The position numbers and the translations under genes were made by a program. Under the pieces are notes generated by a model that saw only the letters and a program-made list of their open reading frames with translations, searched no databases and was not told the origin of the DNA. DNA of 64,000 bases, from contig NZ_CP147518.1 of NCBI RefSeq assembly GCF_037201965.1, positions 7,247,001 through 7,311,000 of the forward strand. The letters are read 5' to 3'. Position 1 is the first letter of the stretch. The number at the start of each line of letters is the position of its first letter. Of this stretch, positions 15,699 through 24,455 are shown in pieces. The stretch comes from Spirosoma sp. SC4-14 (lineage in GTDB: Bacteria; Bacteroidota; Bacteroidia; Cytophagales; Spirosomataceae).

Positions 15699-16718
15699 TT
15701 ACCGTTTTCCTAATAAAATACCCCATATAGTTTTAGCATTATTAAGCTGTCCATATCTTACTCTTCGAACTATTGTTAATAATAGCCCTATTCTAACAGT
15801 CAATTTCGGTAAAAATCCATAGTATTTATCTGTATAAATTAATTTATTTCGTATATAATAATACTCTGCCATTATGTTTCTGTTCTGGCTATTCCTAGAA
15901 GTCGCACCTATTGTAGCACCTTCTTTATGGTATATAGCTACTCTGTCTGTATAATCAATAGTATACCCCTTCAACCTTCCACGTGTAGCCCAATCTATTT
16001 CTTCATAATAAAGAAAATAGTCTTCTGAAAGCAACCCAACCGTATTAATATAATCTATCGATACGAGCATACATGCTCCAGAAACATAATCAATCTTCAT
16101 GTTCGGCAAATTTAGCCGATCGAATTTACCGTTATATAATTGTAATGATACTCCTAAGTATTTGTTATATATTCCTCCGCCTAAACATTGAACTGTATTT
16201 GAATGGCCATAATATAGTAATTTAGCACCCACAATACCTACCTTATTATTGCTATTAACTGCAATATGATATTCTATTAATCTGCTTAAAGAATTAGGAG
16301 TAATTATAATATCATTATTTAATAACCACATATATTCAGCATCTTTCCTTAATAAAGCATATTTTATCCCTAAATTATTACCTGCGCTAAAACCACCATT
16401 ACTATTTGATTTAATAATCGTAATCTTACAATTATTAACATCACCAGTGCCATTAACGTCATCTTCGGATAAATAACAGTACGGCACTGGCTTGGGAATT
16501 ATGGTCTTAGGAACATCGTTTAAGATAAAATCTTCCATATATGGGTTAATATCACCTTCTAAATATTTAATAATATTATTAACTGAATTATCTAAAGAAT
16601 TATTATCAACTATAATAATAGAATAATTCTTATAGTCAAGATGTAAGATTGATTCTATACAAGCGATAGTATCACGCCATCCATTGTAATTTAGTACTAT
16701 GATGTATGTCTTAGGCAT
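15699..16718 (-). CDS. GT2-family glycosyltransferase (rhamnosyltransferase-like)
   Basis: 339 residues, starting MPKTYIIVLNYNGWRDTIACI, the classic GT-A opening. IIIVDNNSLDNS follows near residue 35, then an acceptor-proximal acidic site in YMWLLNNDIIITPNSLSRL (about 150) and VSGACMLVSIDYINTVGLLSEDYFLYYEEIDWATR (about 215-250), a signature of the WcaE/rhamnosyltransferase branch. The C-terminal amphipathic helix suggests membrane contact. Start and the preceding gene's stop overlap by 8 bp, so translation is likely coupled. The sugar is unknown. Confidence 0.9.
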   Translation of the reverse strand: MPKTYIIVLNYNGWRDTIACIESILHLDYKNYSIIIVDNNSLDNSVNNIIKYLEGDINPYMEDFILNDVPKTIIPKPVPYCYLSEDDVNGTGDVNNCKITIIKSNSNGGFSAGNNLGIKYALLRKDAEYMWLLNNDIIITPNSLSRLIEYHIAVNSNNKVGIVGAKLLYYGHSNTVQCLGGGIYNKYLGVSLQLYNGKFDRLNLPNMKIDYVSGACMLVSIDYINTVGLLSEDYFLYYEEIDWATRGRLKGYTIDYTDRVAIYHKEGATIGATSRNSQNRNIMAEYYYIRNKLIYTDKYYGFLPKLTVRIGLLLTIVRRVRYGQLNNAKTIWGILLGKR

Positions 16719-17580
16719 TTTTTGTAAGCTCTAATTTACCTAAATCATTAAAAAACGCATCCCTAATGGCTTTTACATACAAAATTATTCTAGGAAATTT
16801 TTCATCCTCTAGGAAAAATATTTTCACTAAGTCTCTTAAGACATCTTTATAAAAATACATTCGTATGGTAATTGGCAAAAAACGATATTTCTTAAGCACG
16901 TAAAAACAATTTCTAGTTTTATAGTATACTCTCAAAGGCGAATGTGAAGTCCATTTTACTTTAATCGGGCCTAGATTAATTTCTTTTATCTCTCCTAGTT
17001 TATGCTGAAGACACACTTCATTTAGCTCAATAATTGCATAACCGTTCATAATAAGTCTAAAGCAAAATTCATGATCTACATAATCAATGAACAACTCATC
17101 TAAAAATGGTCCATTTTTTTTGTAAGCACTTAAATTTAATAAATTACCTGAAGTAATTGTAAAATAGACAGACCTATTAGGTTTATAAAAAAATCTAGGG
17201 TCAGATTGAGCTGCTACAATGCCTATTTTTTTTTTTGTTTCCATTATATACTGTAGCATCTTTTTCACTCCATCTTCAGGCATTTGAGTGTCATCATCCA
17301 TAGTCAACAAAAATTGGTAACCACCATCAATAGCTAATTGAGCTGCACGATTTAAGGCCGCTGCAACTCCTTTATTACCTTCATTATTATAATAACTCAC
17401 ACTAGCATAGGAGCTGAGTATTCTTATTAAATTTTCATTATGAATTTCCGAATTATCAATGACATATATACGTTCTACCTGATTTATATAAGAAGATATA
17501 TTTTCTACTATATCTTCTTCAGGATTATACATTACTACAGCAGCAGCCACTTTATTAGATAACATCATCATTAAAACCAT
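16711..17580 (-). CDS. GT2-family glycosyltransferase
   Basis: 289 residues; several Met codons at the start (MVLMMMLSNKVAAAVVMYNP) leave the exact start open by up to six residues. GT-A features: VVMYNPEEDIVENISSYI, RIYVIDNSE, NEGNKGVAAALNRA, and the metal-binding FLLTMDDDTQMPEDG (about 95). LFIDYVDHEFCFRLIMNGY (about 165) is the family's GG(F/I)-D-E region equivalent. It resembles rhamnosyltransferases such as RfbF/WbbL. It overlaps the following gene by 8 bp and starts 5 bp after the methyltransferase stop. Confidence 0.9.
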   Translation of the reverse strand: MVLMMMLSNKVAAAVVMYNPEEDIVENISSYINQVERIYVIDNSEIHNENLIRILSSYASVSYYNNEGNKGVAAALNRAAQLAIDGGYQFLLTMDDDTQMPEDGVKKMLQYIMETKKKIGIVAAQSDPRFFYKPNRSVYFTITSGNLLNLSAYKKNGPFLDELFIDYVDHEFCFRLIMNGYAIIELNEVCLQHKLGEIKEINLGPIKVKWTSHSPLRVYYKTRNCFYVLKKYRFLPITIRMYFYKDVLRDLVKIFFLEDEKFPRIILYVKAIRDAFFNDLGKLELTKNA

Positions 17581-17585
17581 CTATA

Positions 17586-18257
17586 TTATTTTCGTATGGC
17601 AACTCCTAAGTATTGGCTTACAAGAAACTCTTCTAATAAGTTAAATGTAAGAAAATTAAATATTTCAACTTTTTTACTAAATCTATATTTAGAGAATCTA
17701 GTAATAGGCAATACATCCTTTACCAGAAAAATCGAATTATGAAATAAATCTGATACATTTTTACGGCAAAAAAAGCGAAGGTGTGTTTTGTCCATAATTC
17801 CCCCAGAAGGATCATAAGCAAATGTACCTTTAAATACTATATTAAACAAAGCTCTATAATTTCGAATATTTGGCACGCTAATAATAAAGCTCCCTCCCTG
17901 TTTTAAATAATTTGATAATTTTTCTACTGCAAGCCAAGGGTCTACTAAATGTTCTAGCACATCCCCACAAATAATTACATCAAAGTATCCATTTAAAAAC
18001 GGCAAATCGTCTTTTTCAATATCTGCAATTAAAAACTGATCAATTTGACTATTGGTTTGATTCGTATTATTAAGGGAAAACAAATCGACACCTATAACTT
18101 CAATTGCTAGCTGTCTTTCCTTTATAGCAACTAAAGTATCCCCTCCCCCTGCCCCGATCTCCAATACACGTTGCTGAGAGTTATTCGGCAGCAAGGATAT
18201 CAAATCTTCTCTCACATTAATATAGTAATTTTCTTCTTTTCCAATGTAGTACTGCAT
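17586..18257 (-). CDS. Class I SAM-dependent methyltransferase
   Basis: 223 residues. Motif I QQRVLEIGAGGGDTLVAI (about 29-46), an acidic residue after beta-2 (EVIGVDLF), motif IV-like YFDVIICGDVLEHLVDPW (about 90-107) and post-motif GGSFIISVPNIRNYRAL. This is the Methyltransf_23 pattern common in O-antigen and capsule loci, where the product methylates a sugar or caps the chain. It sits between the flippase and GT2 genes on the same strand with 5-11 bp spacing. The substrate cannot be predicted. Confidence 0.87.
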   Translation of the reverse strand: MQYYIGKEENYYINVREDLISLLPNNSQQRVLEIGAGGGDTLVAIKERQLAIEVIGVDLFSLNNTNQTNSQIDQFLIADIEKDDLPFLNGYFDVIICGDVLEHLVDPWLAVEKLSNYLKQGGSFIISVPNIRNYRALFNIVFKGTFAYDPSGGIMDKTHLRFFCRKNVSDLFHNSIFLVKDVLPITRFSKYRFSKKVEIFNFLTFNLLEEFLVSQYLGVAIRK

Positions 18258-18268
18258 ATTCTAATTAA

Positions 18269-19564
18269 TCAAGTTAAAATGTTTAAGTCATTACTTTTTT
18301 TAACCACGGCAATATAAAGTGATACAGTAATAAAAAACTGGGTACTAATCATATTAATTGCCGCACCATCTATGCCTAAATATTTAATTATTATAACGCC
18401 TTGTAGTAAATTAAATATAGCTGTATAATTAAATATTTTAGCATAAATATTTTTTAAATTATAGGCTAATAAGATTAGATAAGCAGGAATATTAAGACTT
18501 ACTATTAAGGGTATAATACTCATTATTTTCAACAAATGGATAGTTGAATATTCTGGAGCGCCTGCAATCAGATTAATTATTCTTTCCGCATATACGTATA
18601 TCAATACAGAAGAAACGCCTATCAAAATAATAAATGGGAAGCAAGTAAAGAATAAGAAGATTTTTAAATTAAGAAAGCCTTTTCTAGCTAACCTGCATGC
18701 ATTTGGATAAATAGCCTGTGAGAAAACTCCTAAAATAGTCCAAATTCCAAATATTATTTTTTCAGCTATGCTATAATACCCTAAGGCTTTATTTGAAACA
18801 AAAAGACCTAATATAATAATTGTAGTACTATTTACAATTGAGATAGATAGGTTCGGCAAAAAGAAATCAAACCCTTCATGTAATTGATCAAATATATTTT
18901 TTTTAGAAGGCCATTTAAAATCCAGATAGAATTTATTATAAGCTAGTGAAATGCTAAACATACCTGTGGCTATTGTGGTAATACCGAATATGCCTATTAT
19001 ATATATATAATCATCAGGCTTTTTTATTAATATATATATTAATAACAATTGTAATATTTTCCCAACTGCATTTGGGTAACTTACGTATTTCATTTTTTCA
19101 ACACCTTGAAAAAACCACGTTGGCAATAACATATTCCCTAATACATAACTACCGCCGATTATATATAGAATAAAATTCTCCTGTAGTTTATTTATAGTAA
19201 TACAACATATTAACAAAAATAAATAGCTTGCAATAAAAAGCAGCAGCTTAGTTACCATAACTTCAGAAAAAACCTTAGAAAGAATAACCTTATTATCATG
19301 ATTAATAGCTATTATTTTAGTAGCTGATAAGCTAAAACCATAATCAACAAATAATATAATATATGAATATATTGACAATGCATAAGACACAATACCATAT
19401 TTTTCTAATCCCACTTTTTGTAAAATATATGGTATTATGATAATAGGGATAAGTATGTTTGTTGCTTGGATAAATATTAAGGACAGAAAATTATCAATTA
19501 TCTTATTATTTTGGAGTGATATCCAAGTAATTTTAGATAGTTTACTATAGACAAAATTGCTCAT
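18269..19564 (-). CDS. Wzx-type oligosaccharide flippase
   Basis: 431 residues with about 12 hydrophobic helices. The N-terminus (NFLSLIFIQATNILIPIIIIPYILQKVGLEKYGIVSYAL) is the standard Polysacc_synt/MATE-like opening of Wzx proteins, followed by TWFFQGVEKMKYVSY near residue 150, another typical block. It would flip undecaprenyl-linked repeat units across the inner membrane for the Wzy-type polymerase. Strong AT bias. A MITE-like element separates it from the upstream gmd gene. Confidence 0.9.
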   Translation of the reverse strand: MSNFVYSKLSKITWISLQNNKIIDNFLSLIFIQATNILIPIIIIPYILQKVGLEKYGIVSYALSIYSYIILFVDYGFSLSATKIIAINHDNKVILSKVFSEVMVTKLLLFIASYLFLLICCITINKLQENFILYIIGGSYVLGNMLLPTWFFQGVEKMKYVSYPNAVGKILQLLLIYILIKKPDDYIYIIGIFGITTIATGMFSISLAYNKFYLDFKWPSKKNIFDQLHEGFDFFLPNLSISIVNSTTIIILGLFVSNKALGYYSIAEKIIFGIWTILGVFSQAIYPNACRLARKGFLNLKIFLFFTCFPFIILIGVSSVLIYVYAERIINLIAGAPEYSTIHLLKIMSIIPLIVSLNIPAYLILLAYNLKNIYAKIFNYTAIFNLLQGVIIIKYLGIDGAAINMISTQFFITVSLYIAVVKKSNDLNILT

Positions 19565-19610
19565 ATCTCCTACCTTATTTATTAAGATATATGTACTTAT
19601 AGATTCAAAC

Positions 19611-19793
19611 GGCTTTGTTGCATGGCTCCTAAAAGGCGGATTTGGACCTAAAACTGTTCTGAGTAGCTCCCTCTCTCAGGTTACACAAATATACTATTTT
19701 CACTTTTTTGAATCCTTGTGTCCTTTTATAGGTATGGTGTGAGGCTCAGATAACATGGTCTTACGGTCCAATCAGGAGCCATGCAACAAAGCC
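19611..19793. mobile_element. 183 bp MITE-like element with 9 bp target duplication
   Basis: Terminal inverted repeats of 20 bp, GGCTTTGTTGCATGGCTCCT (19611-19630) and its perfect complement (19774-19793). They are flanked by GATTCAAAC at 19602-19610 and 19794-19802. The interior has no transposase ORF. The right duplication contains the TGA stop codon of gmd (19797-19799), so the insertion preserved the gene exactly. A 9 bp duplication fits mobilisation by an IS4- or IS1-like transposase; the family is not certain. Confidence 0.85.
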
Positions 19794-19796
19794 GAT

Positions 19797-20753
19797 TCAA
19801 ACCATCAGCTCTCCTTCCAACATCATTTTTGCAACACCCTCCATATTATACTTTGCTTTCCATCCCAGTTTATCAAAGGCTTTTATTGGGTTAGCATGCC
19901 CTTCTGCAATATCTGTAGGTCTATATAAATTAGTATCTGATCGAACATTATATTCCCAATCTAATTCCAATATCTCAAAAATTGTTTTTATAAAATCCCG
20001 CAATTTATTGGTATGCCCGGTTGCAATTACATAATCATCAGCCATACTTTGTTGTAACATTAACCACATTGCCTCTACATAATCTGGCGCCCACCCCCAA
20101 TCCCGAGCAATCTCAATATTACCTAATATTAGCTTTTCATTACTTCCCTTTGCTATCCGCTTAGCAGCAGACACTATCTTTTGAGTTACAAAACGCTCAG
20201 GGCGTAACGGTGATTCATGGTTGAATAAAATTCCAGTGCTTGCATGTAGTTGATAAGCTTCCCGATAATTAGCTACTTGCCAGAAAGCGGCAGCTTTGGC
20301 AACTCCATAAGGACTTCGCGGACGAAATGGTGTCGTTTCATCTGCAGCCATGTTCCCTGTGTCGCCAAAACATTCGCTCGAACCAGCATTATAAAATCGA
20401 ATAGGATCGCCCGTAAACCGTATTGCTTCCAGTAAATTTAAGGTACCAACACTAATACTTTCTAAGGTTTCAACAGGTTGCTCAAATGATAACCCGACAG
20501 AGCTTTGCCCAGCCAAATTATAAACCTCATCAGGCTTTGTGCGTTGAAGAGTCTGTAAAACAGATCGAAAATCATTTATACTTATTGATACGGTTTCAAC
20601 ATCTTGCTTAATATTTAAGCGGCCTAAGTTTCTAAATGACGACATTTGCGCGTCCCTCGACCCTCCAAACACTTTATACCCTTTTTCAAGTAAAAGTTTT
20701 GCCAAATAGGCGCCATCCTGACCAGATACGCCACATATTAATGCTGTTTTCAC
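19797..20753 (-). CDS. gmd: GDP-mannose 4,6-dehydratase
   Basis: 318 residues from a GTG start (20751-20753) that overlaps the upstream stop as GTGA. Extended SDR fold: nucleotide motif ICGVSGQDGAYLAKLLLEKG (about 6-25), Ser/Glu of the active site in GSSECFG (about 128), Tyr-x3-Lys in SPYGVAKAAAF (about 151-161), then the GMD-specific ILFNHESPLRPERFVTQKI and IARDWGWAPDYVEAMWLML. It converts GDP-mannose to GDP-4-keto-6-deoxymannose, precursor of GDP-fucose, GDP-rhamnose or GDP-perosamine. No reductase or aminotransferase follows in the window, so the final sugar is open. Confidence 0.93.
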   Translation of the reverse strand: MKTALICGVSGQDGAYLAKLLLEKGYKVFGGSRDAQMSSFRNLGRLNIKQDVETVSISINDFRSVLQTLQRTKPDEVYNLAGQSSVGLSFEQPVETLESISVGTLNLLEAIRFTGDPIRFYNAGSSECFGDTGNMAADETTPFRPRSPYGVAKAAAFWQVANYREAYQLHASTGILFNHESPLRPERFVTQKIVSAAKRIAKGSNEKLILGNIEIARDWGWAPDYVEAMWLMLQQSMADDYVIATGHTNKLRDFIKTIFEILELDWEYNVRSDTNLYRPTDIAEGHANPIKAFDKLGWKAKYNMEGVAKMMLEGELMV

Positions 20754-21826
20754 AATCCTTTCGATGTATTATAAAGCAGGCGAACTATTTGGAACCCTAA
20801 TCCTAAAAAGGCACCTACAAAAGTAAAGCCTATTACTATCAAACTCCTTTTAGGAGCACTCTTTCTTAAGGGCACTTGGGCTGGTTCTAGCACCTTAAAT
20901 ATAGGAAGCTCTTCTGCGACTTTAACCTTTGCCTGTTCAAACTGCTTTGACAAATCGTTAAAAACATTTTGGGCAAGTAAAAAGTCAGCTTGTAGACGCT
21001 GTTCTTCTATTTTAGCAGTATTTAGATAAAGATTGTTATTTCGATCTTTATAGCTAGATAAAGCATATTCAGAAGCCTGATAGCGCTCTTTAGCCTCTCT
21101 TACCTGCTGATCCAAAAAAGCAACTTGTTTGCGCGCTTTCTCTGTTCTATAATTAGATACATAATCCGTTAAGTATTCTAACGAATGTTGAGCCACAGTA
21201 GCAGCAACGATAGCATCAGGAAAAGTTGCAGAAACTGTAATTATGCCTGTTTTCGTGTCATAATCTGCTGCTATTGCCCTATCGAGATAATCAATAAGAG
21301 ATTCTTGGCCTTTAGTTATTTGCAAGAGCTTATTACTATAACGATCAAGTTTAACACTATCGTCATTTTCTGAATCCATTCCACTCCACAGAACATTTTC
21401 ATTGCTCTTCTCTATAAATTCTCGTAAAGACGTTTCTTTAGATAAAAGATTAGAATATACAGGGGTCTTTAAAATTTTAAGCCCAAACGGTACACTACGC
21501 AATATGTCTGGGTATATATCTGGCCGTATGGCATCAACGCTCCCTCCGGATATTCCCCCTATATCGATACCTGCCAAACCTGCCAATGACCCTAGCCCAT
21601 TTAAACTGCCAGTTCCTTTCGACTGGATTTCCGGCATTACAGTGACTTTGGAAGTATACAGGTCTGGTTTACTAAATGAATATAAAGCGCCAGCCAATAA
21701 CCCAAATAGTGTTCCTATTATTACTCGGCGTCGGCTAGTTTTTAAAAACTTTATAATATCACTCAGCCGAATTTCAATTTCGTCTTCATCAATAGATTTC
21801 TTTCTCTTAACCTCAGTAACTGACAT
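20750..21826 (-). CDS. Wzz/GumC-type chain-length determinant protein
   Basis: 358 residues with a cytoplasmic N-tail, a first membrane helix (RRVIIGTLFGLLAGALYSF, about 33-51), a Gly-rich periplasmic stretch (GSLNGLGSLAGLAGIDIGG), a long helical part (about 215-300: RKQVAFLDQQVREAKERYQ), and a second helix at the C-terminus (SLIVIGFTFVGAFLGLGF) preceded by the Pro-rich LEPAQVPLRKSAPKRS motif of the Wzz family. There is no tyrosine kinase domain. It would set polymer length with Wzy and contact the SLBB exporter encoded 17 bp upstream. Confidence 0.9.
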   Translation of the reverse strand: MSVTEVKRKKSIDEDEIEIRLSDIIKFLKTSRRRVIIGTLFGLLAGALYSFSKPDLYTSKVTVMPEIQSKGTGSLNGLGSLAGLAGIDIGGISGGSVDAIRPDIYPDILRSVPFGLKILKTPVYSNLLSKETSLREFIEKSNENVLWSGMDSENDDSVKLDRYSNKLLQITKGQESLIDYLDRAIAADYDTKTGIITVSATFPDAIVAATVAQHSLEYLTDYVSNYRTEKARKQVAFLDQQVREAKERYQASEYALSSYKDRNNNLYLNTAKIEEQRLQADFLLAQNVFNDLSKQFEQAKVKVAEELPIFKVLEPAQVPLRKSAPKRSLIVIGFTFVGAFLGLGFQIVRLLYNTSKGL

Positions 21827-21843
21827 ATTTATTTAGAAAGTCG

Positions 21844-24231
21844 TTAACGAAGTAGAACATTAATTAAGGCAATGGACACTGTCGCTAGTAGAGAGAAAAT
21901 CCCAATTCGTTCGCCCGAGGTTAAACGGTTAGTGTCTAGTGGTTTAAATGGCACAACCACTGTTGAACCAGGCTCAACCTCTGGCCTTGAATTAAAAAAT
22001 AAAAACTTATGGGTTCGGTCCTTTTTTCCATTTGAATAGACCACATAAGCTTTGCTTTTTCTAGCATTATCGGTGAATCCGCCCGCTTCACTGATGTAAT
22101 CCCCAAATTTATATTCAGACTTAAAACTTACCGACGAAGGATTCAGTACTGCACCCTGGATGGTCACAATTTCTGATCGACGTGGGATAAAGAGTGTATC
22201 TCCATCCTGAAGCAGGAGATTTTCTTCCGAACCCGGATCATCCAGAATATTTCGCAAATCATTACCGATAATCTGCCCTTTCCGCTTCAGTTGCGACCCG
22301 GCAATATACGCTTCCGGTCTAAGCCCACCCGCTCGTTTGATGATATCACTGATTCGCTCTTCACGGCTGAAAATAGAGTAATTACCCGGATGCATGATCT
22401 CACCAGCTACATTTATCTGCTTCTGGGCTTCATAGTTTGCCGATGTACGAACATAAACAATATCAAATGGTTGCAATTGGAAACCAGGCGTATTGCCTTC
22501 CATTGGCGCAATTTGCAGATTTCTGTCAACTGAAAACCGGTAAATTTCCAGCATCGTGGTACGAATTCCAGCCGAATCCTGCCGAATACGACGGGCCACT
22601 TCGATCAGGCTGGGTTTAGCACCTTCCTGAAAGCCGCCAGCCTGAGCAATCAAATCGGCAACGCTCATGTTGTTTACGAAGTCGATTGTGTCAGGTTTAT
22701 TAATAGCCCCTTCAATCGTTACATAATAAGGTTCCCGCAAATCCTGAATAGATAATACGGTCAAACTATCCTGTTGCTGAAGCGGAATATCAGCGATTTC
22801 ACCGCGCAACAGTTTCCCTAAATCGAACGACAAATTCTCCCGATCCATATCGGCCCGTTCACGGATGATGGTCGCCCGGTTGGTAAACGCATCTTTCCGC
22901 AACCCTTCTGCACGGCTAACCAATTGCTTAACGGTCTCCAGCCCCGGTTCAAGTGCATAATCGCCAGGGCGCATTACGGCTCCCGCTATCTGAACACGGT
23001 TTTCGTACCGCTCCAGAATCTTACCCACAAAATACTTATCTCCTCCCTGGGGCACAAAGTTCGCGATCTGTTCTTCTGTTATTGTCACAATTCGTCGTTC
23101 GCGAGCCGTATTTCGCCGAAGTGTAATAGAGGCCCGGTAAGCATCATCAGCAAAACCACCAGCAAAGCTAAGCAATGTTTTAAGGGTTTCACCAGGCAAT
23201 GTTTCAAAGATGGCTGGCCGACGAACCTGACCCGTCAATTCAACTCGGGTCTGATAATCAGCAACCCGGATTACGTCCTGATCTCTCAGAATAATATTGT
23301 CGCGCTGGTCGGCGCGCAAAATAAAATCATACAGGTCGATTGTACGTATAACGCGATTACCCCGAATAATATTGATTTTACGAAATGAACCGGTTTCTGG
23401 ATTTGGCCCACCAGCCAGATACAATGCATTAAAAGCTGTACCTAATGACGATATGGTATAAGTTCCTGGACGAACAACTTCTCCCACTAATGTTACCCGA
23501 ATGCTCCGAATGTTGCTTAAAGTAATATTCGCGGTTGTACCACTCCCTGCCTGACCAAGTCCCTGGTAGCCTCCTTGCCGTAAGCGAGCAATAATGCGCT
23601 GTTCGGCCTGGTCGATAGTAAGCCCTGCAACAAAGATGGGAGGTAAGTTAGGCACTTTAACGGTTCCTTCGGGACTTACTTTTAAATTAAAATCTCCCGT
23701 AGAGGCTCCTGCTATATCGATTCTGATTTCGTCGTCGGGCCCAACAATATAACTGCGGGGAGTAGCGATACGCAAATTTGGTTCAAATGACAGATTGACA
23801 TTCTCAAACAACGATGCGCCAAAAACCTTTAGTTTTTTGCTGGTGTCTTTATCCGTTTCGGTTAACGCCAGTGAATCTAGTCGTCGCGACAGATCGTCGG
23901 GGAGGGTTCGGCCAACTCCCATGATCTGGGTCTGATTTTGGGGCAACGAAGTTAGTGTACGGATCTGATTGATCCGTTTTCGCATTTTGGCGATATCGTC
24001 GAGTGTATATCCCTGCGACATGGCTGCCTGCTCAATCTGGGCTTCGGTTAAACCACTAGCCTGGGCACGCCGATAAAAATTCTGGACGTCTTCATCACTT
24101 AACTGATCTACTCGGGAACGAGGAGCCTGGGCAATAGTCTGCTGCATCCCTGTCAGTAGCAATAGTACTAAACCTATATAAACTGGTCGTATACGATGAG
24201 TAAAACGTGACAATTTGTCGGTGGTAAGCAT
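21844..24231 (-). CDS. SLBB-domain polysaccharide export protein (Wza-like)
   Basis: 795 residues from the ATG at 24229-24231 (MLTTDKLSRFTHRIRPVYIG); a TTG at 24252 would only extend it. Signal region 15-38; helical part (residues 40-100) with DEDVQNFYRRAQASGLTEAQIE; Poly_export domain (YIVGPDDEIRIDIAG, about 160-245); then at least five SLBB repeats, recognised by phrases such as VTLVGEVVRPGTYTI, VELTGQVRRPAIFE, VQIAGAVMRPGDYAL, INVAGEIMHPGNYSI and VTIQGAVLNPSSV; a C-terminal membrane helix (GIFSLLATVSIALINVLL). It forms the periplasmic/outer-membrane export channel. First gene of the operon. Confidence 0.93.
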   Translation of the reverse strand: MLTTDKLSRFTHRIRPVYIGLVLLLLTGMQQTIAQAPRSRVDQLSDEDVQNFYRRAQASGLTEAQIEQAAMSQGYTLDDIAKMRKRINQIRTLTSLPQNQTQIMGVGRTLPDDLSRRLDSLALTETDKDTSKKLKVFGASLFENVNLSFEPNLRIATPRSYIVGPDDEIRIDIAGASTGDFNLKVSPEGTVKVPNLPPIFVAGLTIDQAEQRIIARLRQGGYQGLGQAGSGTTANITLSNIRSIRVTLVGEVVRPGTYTISSLGTAFNALYLAGGPNPETGSFRKINIIRGNRVIRTIDLYDFILRADQRDNIILRDQDVIRVADYQTRVELTGQVRRPAIFETLPGETLKTLLSFAGGFADDAYRASITLRRNTARERRIVTITEEQIANFVPQGGDKYFVGKILERYENRVQIAGAVMRPGDYALEPGLETVKQLVSRAEGLRKDAFTNRATIIRERADMDRENLSFDLGKLLRGEIADIPLQQQDSLTVLSIQDLREPYYVTIEGAINKPDTIDFVNNMSVADLIAQAGGFQEGAKPSLIEVARRIRQDSAGIRTTMLEIYRFSVDRNLQIAPMEGNTPGFQLQPFDIVYVRTSANYEAQKQINVAGEIMHPGNYSIFSREERISDIIKRAGGLRPEAYIAGSQLKRKGQIIGNDLRNILDDPGSEENLLLQDGDTLFIPRRSEIVTIQGAVLNPSSVSFKSEYKFGDYISEAGGFTDNARKSKAYVVYSNGKKDRTHKFLFFNSRPEVEPGSTVVVPFKPLDTNRLTSGERIGIFSLLATVSIALINVLLR

Positions 24232-24263
24232 GAACAGTGGCTGTTGGGCCAATATTTGATCCG

Positions 24264-24271
24264 CAAAAGTA
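24264..24271 (-). promoter_or_regulatory. Candidate -7 element of the polysaccharide operon promoter
   Basis: The minus strand reads TACTTTTG, a match to the Bacteroidota -7 consensus TAnnTTTG, about 33 bp before the Wza-like ATG. No good TTTG-type -33 box lies at the usual distance, so this rests on the -7 match and position only. Confidence 0.4.
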
Positions 24272-24333
24272 ATAGATTATCCTTAAATCCCTGTTCCCAT
24301 ATAATAAGGAGTGTCTGTCGATCTGATGCTTAC

Positions 24334-24364
24334 CTTGTAGTCCCATTGTAATGCACTAAATTTG
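24334..24364 (+). promoter_or_regulatory. Candidate secA promoter
   Basis: CTTG at 24334-24337 and TAAATTTG at 24357-24364, 19 bp apart, match the Bacteroidota TTTG / TAnnTTTG spacing. Transcription would start near 24371, giving a leader of about 85 nt. It lies in the divergent gap shared with the polysaccharide operon. Confidence 0.5.
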
Positions 24365-24455
24365 TAGAAAAAAAGTGGCTGGTAGTTAGTATCTATCCCT
24401 GATTTATATTGTTCTACTAATTACTAAACCGAAATCGCTACTTATTCCAGAATAT

